Part shown: piece after piece, positions 8,065-15,972 of the stretch | Layout: every line of letters begins with the position of its first letter | Position numbering within the stretch: position 1 is the first letter of the stretch | From: Deltaproteobacteria bacterium | GTDB taxonomy: Bacteria > Desulfobacterota > Syntrophia > Syntrophales > UBA2210 | DNA: 38,205 bases | NCBI GenBank assembly: GCA_019313385.1 | Contig: JAFDBG010000032.1 | Location: 1 to 38,205 of the forward strand | Reading direction: 5' to 3' | Notes under the pieces: model-generated | Told to the model about the DNA's origin: nothing | Databases searched by the model: none | The model's input: only the letters and a program-made list of their open reading frames with translations | Made by a program: the position numbers and the translations under genes

Positions 8065-8066
8065 AG

Positions 8067-8106
8067 AGAGCAGGGTAAAGACGCTGGGCGAAGCGCCCGG
8101 TGCTCT
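8067..8106 (+). other. Intercistronic nested hairpin after porB
   Basis: AGAGCA (8067-8072) pairs with TGCTCT (8101-8106). Inside it, GGGCG (8086-8090) pairs with CGCCC (8094-8098) around a 3-nt loop. No T-run follows, so it looks like an RNA processing or stability element, or a partial attenuator, rather than a full terminator. It separates the oxidoreductase subunits from the two electron-transfer genes. Confidence 0.5.
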
Positions 8107-8141
8107 TGAGTGTTACACTAAACAGGATAAGGTGCTTGAGA

Positions 8142-10040
8142 ATGAATAAAGTTGCATTTAGCAGTTGGAACGGCAAGGTCGTTGATAACCGGAACGGAAA
8201 GGCGGAAAAGGACGTTGCCGCCAATTTTCCCGCCCCCGGCGGCAAGGTAGCGGCCATGATGGGATGGGGCGGCCTCGTGGCAAGTGACTCCAAGGCTGAC
8301 ATACCCTCCCTTACTTTCAACTATCTGAAAGAGGCGCGCAAGATTTCGTGCGGCGAATGTTCCGTCTGCATGATCGGAATCGACAGGCTCTTGGATATCA
8401 TGGGACGGATGGCCGATGGGAAGGGAAGCAAGACAGATCTTTCCGAGATGCAGGTTATCGTCAAACAGGTATCGGCGAACAGTAAGTGCAGTTTCGGCCA
8501 GTCGGCCCTCTACCCCGTGCTTGACGCGATCAAATACTACAAGGCCGACTTTGTCGCCCTGATCACGGGTGAGAAGAAGCTGAACGGCAAGGAGTACCAG
8601 TCCACGGTAACGGCTCCGTGCATGGATGCCTGCCCCGCGGGACTCGATATCCCCGGCTACATCGAACTGATCAAAAACAACCGCTTCGAGGAATCGCTCG
8701 GCCTGATCCGTCAGGACTGTGTTCTCCCCGGCGTTATCGGACGTACCTGTACGCATCCCTGTGAGGACGCTTGTGTGCGCAAGGACATAGATGAATCTCT
8801 CTCAATCCGCCTGCTCAAGAGAGCGGCCGCGGACTTTGACCTGGCGAACGGCGCAAAACCATTCGGTGCCCCCGCGAAGGAAAAGGAAGAGAAGGTCGCG
8901 ATCATAGGCGCGGGCCCGGCAGGACTTGCCGCCGCGTGCCAGCTCCGTCTGAAGGGATACGGAGTCACCATATTTGAATCGCTTCCGCACGCCGGAGGAA
9001 TGGCCGCCGTCGGAATCCCCGACTATCGGCTCCCCGCTGATGTCCTCACCCACGAGATCGACCTGATCAAAAGGATGGGCGTTGAGATCAAACTGAACAC
9101 GAAGATAGAAAAGCTCAGCATAAAAGACCTTAAAAAACAGGGATACAGCGCGCTGTTCGTCGCCGTCGGTGCCCACCAGGGAAACCGGATCGGCGTTGAG
9201 GGTGAAGCGGAAGGATACGAAGGCTTCGTCGACGGGGTCAAATTTCTCAGGGATATGAACCTCGGTATAAAGATAGAGCCCGCCGGCAAGGTCATGATCG
9301 TCGGCGGTGGAAATGTCGCCCTGGACTGCGCCCGTAGCTGTGTGAGGATTGGCTTCAAGAATGTTGAGATCATCTACCGGCGGTCACAGGCCGAGATGCC
9401 CGCAAGCGACGAGGAGACAGAAGGCGCCCTGGAAGAGGGCATCTCCATCCGGTTCCTGTCCGTTCCCGTAAAGATTATCGCGAAGAACGGAAAGGTCACT
9501 GGCGCGGAGTGTATCAAGATGAAACTGGGCAAACCCGATGAAAGCGGCCGGAGACGGCCCGTCCCGGTGAAGGGCTCCGAGTTCACCGTCAAGACGGACA
9601 TGATCATAGCAGCTATCGGTCAGAGCCCTGAGCTTCCCACAATGGATACAAAGGTTGGTACGACTGCCTGGGGGACCGTAGAAGCGGACCCGGTAACCCT
9701 GACAACGCAGATGGCAGGGGTCTTTGCCGGCGGAGATTGTGTCTCAGGACCGGCAACACTGATCGAGGCCCTCAACATGGGGAACCGCGCCGCGGAAGGG
9801 ATAGCGGCCTACCTTAATGGGAATGCTCCGGCGGAGCAGGTATCGTTCGCGGGCGTCGATCTTGCGAAACAGAGGGGGCAGGGCCTTGTGGTTAACAATG
9901 CCGCAGCCGATGTTGCCCTCCTCGATCCAAAGAAGAGGTCAGGCGGATTTGAAGAGGTAGAAGGCGGATTCATCGCTGCCCAAGCCACGCAAGAGGCGCG
10001 GCGCTGCCTTCGATGTTACCGGGTTGTGGTCTGGGAATAA
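8142..10040 (+). CDS. NuoF-tail/GltD-type FAD-NAD(P) oxidoreductase
   Basis: This 632-aa iron-sulfur flavoprotein has three parts. Residues about 60-137 resemble the C-terminal NADH_4Fe-4S domain of NuoF/HoxF (Cys70/73/76 and Cys116), but without the FMN/NADH-binding part. Residues about 155-230 form the GltD-type Fe-S domain (Cys160/164, 193, 203, 207, 211). Residues 250-632 are a two-dinucleotide-fold oxidoreductase with FAD motif GAGPAG (256-261), a second NAD(P) motif GGGNVA (388-393), and YRRS (412-415), where arginines suggest NADPH binding. It probably exchanges electrons between NAD(P)H and the iron-sulfur partner encoded next. ATG 8142 has AAGGTG 7 nt upstream, so the upstream in-frame start at 8100 is rejected. 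Confidence 0.85.
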   Translation: MNKVAFSSWNGKVVDNRNGKAEKDVAANFPAPGGKVAAMMGWGGLVASDSKADIPSLTFNYLKEARKISCGECSVCMIGIDRLLDIMGRMADGKGSKTDLSEMQVIVKQVSANSKCSFGQSALYPVLDAIKYYKADFVALITGEKKLNGKEYQSTVTAPCMDACPAGLDIPGYIELIKNNRFEESLGLIRQDCVLPGVIGRTCTHPCEDACVRKDIDESLSIRLLKRAAADFDLANGAKPFGAPAKEKEEKVAIIGAGPAGLAAACQLRLKGYGVTIFESLPHAGGMAAVGIPDYRLPADVLTHEIDLIKRMGVEIKLNTKIEKLSIKDLKKQGYSALFVAVGAHQGNRIGVEGEAEGYEGFVDGVKFLRDMNLGIKIEPAGKVMIVGGGNVALDCARSCVRIGFKNVEIIYRRSQAEMPASDEETEGALEEGISIRFLSVPVKIIAKNGKVTGAECIKMKLGKPDESGRRRPVPVKGSEFTVKTDMIIAAIGQSPELPTMDTKVGTTAWGTVEADPVTLTTQMAGVFAGGDCVSGPATLIEALNMGNRAAEGIAAYLNGNAPAEQVSFAGVDLAKQRGQGLVVNNAAADVALLDPKKRSGGFEEVEGGFIAAQATQEARRCLRCYRVVVWE

Positions 10041-10074
10041 GGCTGTATAAAATAGAGCGAGTAAGGTGATAAGA

Positions 10075-10782
10075 ATGCTTAATATCGTAATAGACGGGAA
10101 AAAGCTCAAGGCGGAAGAAGGTTCAACCATACTGGAAAACGTCCAGGCATTGAAGATAGATATCCCCACACTGTGCAATCACAAGGAGCTTACCCCCTTC
10201 GGGGCCTGTCGCCTGTGCAGCGTGGAAGTCAAGACTAACGGAAAGTGGCAGCTTGCGACGTCGTGTAATACCCCCGTTGAAAGCGGCATGGAGATCGCGA
10301 CCAGCTCGGACAAGGCAAAAGAGAGCAGAAAAGCAGCCGCCGAGCTTCTCTATTATAAATACCCCGAGACCCAGGTGGTCAAAGAAATCGCGCAGAGGTT
10401 GGGCGTGGATGTCTCTCCCTATGAGGTCGAAGGTCACGACTGCATACTCTGCGGACTTTGCGTCAGGACATGCCAGGAGGTTGTGGGCGTGAGCGCGCTG
10501 ACCTTTCAGGACAGAGGCCGCGGCCGGGATAACGACGAACCGAAGATCATCTTCGACCCGAATTTATGCATAGGATGCGGATCGTGTGCCTATGTATGCC
10601 CCACCGGTTATGTGCAGATGGAGACAGACGGCGACCGGAGGATCATCTGGGATAAGGTCTTCAAGATGGTCCCCTGCCCGGTGTGCGGACGGTTCTTCGC
10701 ACCGGAAGATCAGCTCAAATACATCAGCAAGACCACTGGTGTGCCCTTCAGCGAACTGGCTACCTGTGTTGATTGCAGATAG
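10075..10782 (+). CDS. HoxU/NuoG-like iron-sulfur electron-transfer protein
   Basis: This 235-aa protein has an N-terminal [2Fe-2S] plant-type ferredoxin domain (Cys34, 45, 48, 64), then two [4Fe-4S] motifs (Cys123/126/129/133 and Cys165/168/171/175), and a C-terminal CPVC/CVDC pair (201/204, 231/234) that could bind zinc or iron. The HxxxCxxC cluster normally between the first two parts of NuoG and HoxU is missing. It is likely the electron relay between the preceding NAD(P)-binding flavoprotein and ferredoxin or the oxidoreductase. ATG 10075 is chosen over GTG 10066, because AAGGTG at 10063-10068 then stands 6 nt upstream, as in the preceding gene. Confidence 0.85.
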   Translation: MLNIVIDGKKLKAEEGSTILENVQALKIDIPTLCNHKELTPFGACRLCSVEVKTNGKWQLATSCNTPVESGMEIATSSDKAKESRKAAAELLYYKYPETQVVKEIAQRLGVDVSPYEVEGHDCILCGLCVRTCQEVVGVSALTFQDRGRGRDNDEPKIIFDPNLCIGCGSCAYVCPTGYVQMETDGDRRIIWDKVFKMVPCPVCGRFFAPEDQLKYISKTTGVPFSELATCVDCR

Positions 10783-10858
10783 GGTTTTTCACAATTCAGT
10801 GTTGTAAAAGGCCTTAAACTCTGATAAAAGCCCGCTTCGGTTTTTAGAATATAGATAT

Positions 10859-10934
10859 TCCCCAGTAGCTCAGTTGGTAGAGCAGATGGCTGTTAACCAT
10901 CTTGTCCGTGGTTCGAGTCCGCGCTGGGGAGCCA
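10859..10934 (+). tRNA. tRNA-Asn (GTT)
   Basis: TCCCCAG (10859-10865) pairs with CTGGGGA (10924-10930), followed by G10931 and an encoded CCA. The D arm is AGCTCAGTTGGTAGAGC, the anticodon loop CTGTTAA gives GTT, and the T arm carries GGTTCGAGTCC. It is 76 nt, standard class I, and stands alone between the electron-transfer genes and glnS. Confidence 0.96.
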
Positions 10935-10942
10935 GAATAATC

Positions 10943-10983
10943 AAGGGGTGCCCATAAAATAACATGGACGCCCTTTTATTTTT
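10943..10983 (+). terminator. Rho-independent terminator after tRNA-Asn
   Basis: An imperfect stem between 10943-10953 (AAGGGGTGCCC) and 10966-10975 (GGACGCCCTT) is followed by a T-rich tract (TTTTATTTTT). It lies 8 nt downstream of the tRNA. Confidence 0.55.
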
Positions 10984-11096
10984 GAAATGTATTATATCTA
11001 TATCCTCCAGTTAGAATCTGCAGGGCTCCTCCTGTAAAAGTAGCAATTCGCAACCTTTGCAGATTTTTTCTTACAACCCCCTGTGTTTGTATTTTA

Positions 11097-11125
11097 TTGA
11101 CACACAAACGCTTTCCTTATATTAA
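11097..11125 (+). promoter_or_regulatory. Probable glnS promoter
   Basis: TTGACA (11097-11102), a 17-bp spacer and TATTAA (11120-11125), about 80 bp before the glnS ATG. Downstream lie two near-identical copies of a short sequence (CTTATATTAATTCCG and CTTATACATTAATTCCG, starting near 11116 and 11145), the first overlapping the -10 box. Confidence 0.55.
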
Positions 11126-11203
11126 TTCCGTTCAAAAAGATTTTCTTATACATTAATTCCGGCCGAAACATGCACAAGCACGGCACGCAAGGAGTCTGAA
11201 GAT

Positions 11204-12889
11204 ATGACAGAAACCAACAACCCTTCCCCAACCGATTTTATCCGTGACATCATCGATGAAGATTTAAAGACGAACCAGACCGCAGGGCTCGTAGCCACGC
11301 GTTTCCCGCCCGAACCGAACGGCTATATCCATATCGGACACGCAAAGTCGATCTGCCTCAATTTCGGTCTCGCCTCACAGTATGGAGGCACCTGCAATCT
11401 GCGGTTCGACGATACGGACCCGAGCGGCGAATCTCTCGAATATGTGGAATCGATTATCGACAATATCCACTGGCTGGGGTTTGACTGGGGAGACCGCATG
11501 TTCTTCGCCTCCGACTACTTCGAGCAGCTTTACCAGTTTGCCGTCCAGCTTATCAAAAAAGGCAAGGCCTATGTCTGCGACCTGAACGCCGACGAGATAC
11601 GCGAATACCGTGGATCATTCACCGAACCGGGCACAGAGAGTCCCTATCGAAACCGCTCTATGGATGAAAACCTGGATCTGTTTGAACAGATGCGGGCGGG
11701 TGAATTCGAGGATGGGTCCCATGTCCTGCGTGCCAGAATCGACATGAACGCTCCGAACATCATCATGCGGGACCCCGTCATCTACCGTATCAAAAGGGAA
11801 GCCCACTACCGGACGGGGAATGCGTGGGTTATCTATCCCATGTATGACTTTGCCCACTGTCTTTCCGACGCCATCGAGGGGATAACCTATTCGATCTGTA
11901 CTCTGGAGTTTGAAAATAATCGTCCCCTGTATGATTGGATCGTTGAAGAGTTGATAGAGAACAATCGCCCGCACCAGACGGAATTTGCCCGCCTGAACCT
12001 GAGTTATACGGTTATCAGTAAACGGGTGCTCATCGAACTGGTAGAAAACGGTCAGGTCGCGGGCTGGGATGATCCTCGCATGCCCACGATAGCGGGGATG
12101 AGACGGCGGGGCTATACACCTCAGGCTATCAGGAACTTCTGCGCTCAGATCGGCGTGGCCAAAAATGACAACCTCATAGACATGGCCCTGCTGGAGCATT
12201 GTGTCCGTGAGGATCTGAATGAGCATGCGCCACGGGTCATGGGAGTCCTGCACCCCCTCCGGATCGTCATCGACAACTATCCCGAAGGGCAGACGGAAGA
12301 GTTTGAATGTGCCAACCATCCCCAGAATCCGGATATGGGAACGCGCACAGTCCCCTTCTCCCGTGTCCTCTACATCGAGCGTGACGATTTTCACGAAGAC
12401 CCGCCGGGCAAGTACAAGCGTCTCGCGCCCGGTCGCGAAGTGCGACTCAGAAACGCCTATGTTATAAAGTATGAAAGCATGGTGAAGGACGAAAAAGGCG
12501 AAGTGGTTGAACTGCACTGCATCTATGATCCTCAGACGCGAAACGCGCCGCCGGCGGACGGGCGCAAGGTAAAAGGGGTCATCCACTGGGTATCGGCGGA
12601 ACACTGCGTGCCTGCCGAGGTACGTCTCTATGACCGGCTTTTTCAGGTATCCAATCCTGCCGGTGAAGACGAAGAGTTTACAAAATACCTGAACCCGAAC
12701 TCACTGGAAACTCTGACCTCTTGCTATGTGGAGTCTGGGCTGAAAGACGCGGAGGCGGGAAACGGATATCAGTTCGAAAGGCTTGGTTATTTCTGCGTCG
12801 ATTCAAGGGATTCTCAGCCAGACAGGCCGGTATTTAATCGTGTCGTACCGCTCCGGGACACATGGGGAAAGATTGCCGGCAAGAAATAG
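11204..12889 (+). CDS. glnS: Glutaminyl-tRNA synthetase
   Basis: This is a 561-aa class I aminoacyl-tRNA synthetase of the GlnRS/GluRS family. It has HIGH (43-46, in [15 protein letters not shown]) and a KMSKS-type loop VISKR, followed by the GlnRS-typical [16 protein letters not shown] block. The C-terminal half is the beta-barrel anticodon-binding region ([35 protein letters not shown]). Length and motifs match bacterial GlnRS of the E. coli type, which in deltaproteobacteria gives direct Gln-tRNA charging. AAGGAG lies about 10 nt upstream of ATG 11204. It appears to be a single-gene unit. Its partner tRNA-Gln(CTG) is also in this window (21578-21651). Confidence 0.97.
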   Translation: MTETNNPSPTDFIRDIIDEDLKTNQTAGLVATRFPPEPNGYIHIGHAKSICLNFGLASQYGGTCNLRFDDTDPSGESLEYVESIIDNIHWLGFDWGDRMFFASDYFEQLYQFAVQLIKKGKAYVCDLNADEIREYRGSFTEPGTESPYRNRSMDENLDLFEQMRAGEFEDGSHVLRARIDMNAPNIIMRDPVIYRIKREAHYRTGNAWVIYPMYDFAHCLSDAIEGITYSICTLEFENNRPLYDWIVEELIENNRPHQTEFARLNLSYTVISKRVLIELVENGQVAGWDDPRMPTIAGMRRRGYTPQAIRNFCAQIGVAKNDNLIDMALLEHCVREDLNEHAPRVMGVLHPLRIVIDNYPEGQTEEFECANHPQNPDMGTRTVPFSRVLYIERDDFHEDPPGKYKRLAPGREVRLRNAYVIKYESMVKDEKGEVVELHCIYDPQTRNAPPADGRKVKGVIHWVSAEHCVPAEVRLYDRLFQVSNPAGEDEEFTKYLNPNSLETLTSCYVESGLKDAEAGNGYQFERLGYFCVDSRDSQPDRPVFNRVVPLRDTWGKIAGKK

Positions 12890-13007
12890 GGAGATATGGG
12901 AAGTGCCCCTGTATATTCCCAGTTATTCCTGTCAGGTTATTCTATACGTAATTTTTTATAATCTTTCAATGGAGGGGTCTCCTTTTTGCCGCGACAATAT
13001 TGGTGTT

Positions 13008-13037
13008 TTAAGAAAAAGAGTGGCCCTTATTAAGGGC
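13008..13037 (-). terminator. Terminator of otsA
   Basis: GCCCTTATTAAGGGC (13023-13037) is a palindromic hairpin overlapping the otsA stop codon. On the minus strand it is followed by CCACTCTTTTTCTT, a U-rich tail. It is also positioned to stop readthrough from glnS. Confidence 0.55.
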
Positions 13038-14496
13038 TTGGCACAAAAAAGTCCACTTCAGGACCGTTGTTAGGATTCTTCACACTCGCCCCAAGAAACG
13101 AATTGACCCAGTGAAAAATGTCATTTCTGCAAATAGATTCTCTCAGTTTTTTCATTCTTTTGCGTCTCTCGTCTAATTCCATTGAAAACGCCTGATGAAT
13201 AGAGCGAGAAACCTTTTCTATATCATAAGGATTTACGAGGAGCGCACCATGGTGAAGCTCAGCGGCCGCCCCTGCGAATTCGCTCAGGATCACGACGCCA
13301 TTTTCATCAATGTTACACGCACAGTATTCCTTTGCAACAAGATTCATGCCGTCTTTCAATGGTGTGATAAGAGCTGTCTCGCATGCTCGATAGTACGCAA
13401 GTAATTCTGTACGACTTACAGAACGAAACATATAGTGAACCGGCGTCCACCCTCCTGTTGTGTATCGACCATTGATTTCACCAACGAGCGCTTCAATCTC
13501 CTGCTTGAGGTCCTGGTAGCTGCTCACATCTACGCGGCTTGGCACTACGATCTGTATTAATTCTATTTCTCCCCTCATCTCGGGGTAGCACGCCAAGGCT
13601 TCCGCAAAAGCACGCAGACGATGAGGAATTCCCTTGGTATAATCAAGACGGTCTACTCCAAGGATCAAATGTCTGTTTTCATGATTTTGACGTATGATTT
13701 TTACCTCTTGTGTTACGTCTTCAGCAGCAGCACTTTTTGCAAACTCCTTGAAATCAATACTGATTGGAAAAGTTCCGATATGAACCTCACCTTTTTTAGT
13801 AACGATTGTTTTAATGTTTTTTCTTCCAGTAGCCTTGAGTTTCAGTAGATAACGCACACATCCGAGGAAATTTTTCGTATCACGTTCTGTTTGAAACCCT
13901 AGCAAATCATATTCGAGGGCTGCCTCAAGTATTTCGAAGCGCCATGGAAGTTTCATAAAAATATCTAATGGGGGAAAGGGGGTATGAAGGAAAAAACCGG
14001 TTTGTCTTTGCGCTCCGATTTTTCTCAATTCACGCGCCACCAGGGAAAGAAGATAATCATGAACCCATATATAATCTTTCTCATGGGTGCCTTTGGCAAT
14101 AGCCTGTGCAAATTTGCGATTAACTTTTCGATAGGCATTCGCATACTGAGGGTCAAAATTACAATTTGATAATAAATCGTGAAACAGAGGCCATAGAATT
14201 TCGTTGGAGAACCCATGATAGTATTTTTCGATCTCTTCCCCGGTAATATTGACGGGGATAAGGGCATATCCCAGTTCTTCAGCCGATCTTGAAAGAAGGT
14301 TATTCAGGGAAGTATCATCTGGCATTTCTTGCACGCCAAGCCATCCTATCCACTTTCCCCCGCGGTTACGTAAAACCGGCCCCATGGCAGTAACGAGGCC
14401 TCCCGAAGAAGAATGGTTAACCCACTGTTCTTCTTCCATTTTTTCTATGGTAATCGGTAAACGGTTTGAAACAACGACAACGCTTTTGGGACTCAT
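13030..14496 (-). CDS. otsA: Trehalose-6-phosphate synthase (GT20)
   Basis: This 488-aa retaining glycosyltransferase of family GT20 transfers glucose from UDP-glucose to glucose-6-phosphate. Family blocks are SNRLPI and GGLVTAM near the N-terminus, [42 protein letters not shown] (donor-phosphate Arg and Lys) and [10 protein letters not shown]. Length fits OtsA without a fused phosphatase. GGGGAA lies about 7 nt before ATG 14496. It is transcribed divergently from a HAD phosphatase and a phosphorylase that complete a trehalose module. Glucosylglycerol-phosphate synthase is a close relative and the main alternative. The gene is more AT-rich than the flanking operons. Confidence 0.88.
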   Translation of the reverse strand: MSPKSVVVVSNRLPITIEKMEEEQWVNHSSSGGLVTAMGPVLRNRGGKWIGWLGVQEMPDDTSLNNLLSRSAEELGYALIPVNITGEEIEKYYHGFSNEILWPLFHDLLSNCNFDPQYANAYRKVNRKFAQAIAKGTHEKDYIWVHDYLLSLVARELRKIGAQRQTGFFLHTPFPPLDIFMKLPWRFEILEAALEYDLLGFQTERDTKNFLGCVRYLLKLKATGRKNIKTIVTKKGEVHIGTFPISIDFKEFAKSAAAEDVTQEVKIIRQNHENRHLILGVDRLDYTKGIPHRLRAFAEALACYPEMRGEIELIQIVVPSRVDVSSYQDLKQEIEALVGEINGRYTTGGWTPVHYMFRSVSRTELLAYYRACETALITPLKDGMNLVAKEYCACNIDENGVVILSEFAGAAAELHHGALLVNPYDIEKVSRSIHQAFSMELDERRKRMKKLRESICRNDIFHWVNSFLGASVKNPNNGPEVDFFVPSP

Positions 14497-14569
14497 AATT
14501 GTTTCCCCTGCATAATGCCTTAAGTCTGTAGATGATTCATTAACCTTCGGTTTTTGATAATCCTCCTGG

Positions 14570-14602
14570 TTGACAATAACATATCAGTCACATATATGTT
14601 AT
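14570..14602 (+). promoter_or_regulatory. Promoter with overlapping palindromic operator
   Basis: TTGACA (14570-14575), a 17-bp spacer and TATATG (14593-14598) face the HAD-GH65 gene pair. A perfect inverted repeat, ATAACATAT (14576-14584) and ATATGTTAT (14594-14602), separated by 9 nt, fills the spacer and -10 box. A bound regulator would block RNA polymerase, so a repressor operator is the simplest reading. No repressor gene is seen nearby. Confidence 0.5.
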
Positions 14603-14638
14603 CTCATGAGCTTTTGGAATTGACGAAATCTAATTCAC

Positions 14639-14647
14639 ATAATACCA
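14639..14647 (-). promoter_or_regulatory. Possible extended -10 promoter of otsA
   Basis: On the minus strand TGGTATTAT forms an extended -10 element (TG-N-TATTAT) about 140 bp before the otsA start. A TTGACA (14676-14671, minus strand) also lies upstream but is not at standard spacing to it. Transcripts from here would cross the divergent promoter and its palindrome. Confidence 0.3.
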
Positions 14648-14712
14648 ACACTAGGTTATTATTCTTATTTTGTCAATGTTAGGCGAGATATGTTGTGCCG
14701 GTTATCTGAAGG

Positions 14713-15972
14713 ATGTCCAAGATAATGAATAAAAAAGCTATTAATGATCAGCAGACACGCACGTTAAAAGAATTTTATGCTCTGATAGACGAGACCCGTA
14801 ATTTGCGCGTGCGGATCGTAAAAAACATCTTTAATAACAAGCAGATTGAACAGTACTGGATAGAATCACTTAAGAACGTCCTTGCCTCTCTTGTCAACAT
14901 TCCCATGGAGAGAGGCAAAAGGGTACTCTTTTTAGATGACTCAAAAAAGATGCCCGTTGATCTTGTTTACGAGATAACCGAGCTGGAAAAAGATGTCTTC
15001 TATCTTGAAAATGGCGAGGAGAAATTTATCGAATATCTTGGAGATCTTCATCCCGGATTCCGTGAGCAGGTGAACAGAAGTGTAAAACTGCTCGAAGGTC
15101 TGAATTTTAATTGCTTCATTACCGACAGGGACGGGACAATAAATAACTACTGCGGCAGATTCCGTTCCTCTGTTCAATCCGTTTATAATTCTCTTTTTTT
15201 AGTCCGATTTGCGATAAAACGAACCGTCAGCCCTGTAATCGTAACCTCTGCTCCGCTTAAGAACTTCGGGATCATGGATGTCAGCATCAATCCGGAGAAG
15301 AGTGTTATCTATGCGGCTTCAAAGGGTAGGGAATTTGTCGATCTCCATGGAGTGAGACAAACGTACCCGATAGATAAACAGAGACAGGGGCAATTAGATA
15401 ATTTAAATAAAAGGCTTTTGTCACTTGTTAAGGCTCCGGTTTTTGAGAAATTTTCATTGATCGGTTCCGGATTCCAGCATAAATTTGGCCAGACGACCAT
15501 AGCCAGGCAGGATATCAGCGGGTCCATACCGGAAGATGAATCGGACAATTTTTTGAAAAAAATTATAAGCATTGTGTCTGATTTAGATCCTCAGAATAAA
15601 GATTTCAGAATAGAGGACACCGGTCTGGATATCGAAATAATCCTTACAGTTGGCGATTCACGATCCGGGTTCAAGGACTTTGATAAAGGCGATGCGGTAA
15701 AATTCCTCGATGAGGAATTGAGGCTCGGCATGACAGATGGCCCCAATCTCATTTGTGGTGATACGTATTCAGATATTCCGATGCTGGAAGCCGCAAAGGA
15801 AAAAACAGATAATACATGGGCTATGTTCGTAACAAAAGACCGAACACTTGCCGGAAAGGTAAGAGATGTTTGTCCGAATTCTATAATCTTGGCAGAACCG
15901 GACATGCTGATAACGATTTTGAATTTTTTATCGAAAGTACCGAGGCAAAAAAATGACTTCGAGAAAGTTTAA
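14713..15972 (+). CDS. HAD-family phosphatase, probable trehalose-6-phosphatase
   Basis: This 419-aa protein has an N-terminal extension of about 130 residues not recognised, then a Cof/TPP-type HAD phosphatase. Catalytic motifs are DRD (Asp138 and Asp140, in ITDRDGTINN), Thr178/Ser179 (VIVTSAP), Lys325 (DFDKGDAVK) and GDTYSDIPM (Asp350, Asp354). The second aspartate two residues after the first fits a phosphohydrolase. Placed opposite otsA and overlapping a phosphorylase gene by 20 nt, it most likely removes the phosphate from trehalose-6-phosphate. The substrate is inferred from context. The start is uncertain: ATG 14713 has little Shine-Dalgarno, and ATG 14725 has GAAGG about 12 nt upstream. 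Confidence 0.75.
   Translation: MSKIMNKKAINDQQTRTLKEFYALIDETRNLRVRIVKNIFNNKQIEQYWIESLKNVLASLVNIPMERGKRVLFLDDSKKMPVDLVYEITELEKDVFYLENGEEKFIEYLGDLHPGFREQVNRSVKLLEGLNFNCFITDRDGTINNYCGRFRSSVQSVYNSLFLVRFAIKRTVSPVIVTSAPLKNFGIMDVSINPEKSVIYAASKGREFVDLHGVRQTYPIDKQRQGQLDNLNKRLLSLVKAPVFEKFSLIGSGFQHKFGQTTIARQDISGSIPEDESDNFLKKIISIVSDLDPQNKDFRIEDTGLDIEIILTVGDSRSGFKDFDKGDAVKFLDEELRLGMTDGPNLICGDTYSDIPMLEAAKEKTDNTWAMFVTKDRTLAGKVRDVCPNSIILAEPDMLITILNFLSKVPRQKNDFEKV

Noticed and set aside
8100-8142. Upstream start for the GltD-type gene
   Set aside because: It begins within the intercistronic hairpin. ATG 8142 has AAGGTG at good spacing.
11615-12604. Minus-strand 329-codon reading frame
   Set aside because: It lies wholly inside glnS and its translation shows no family features.
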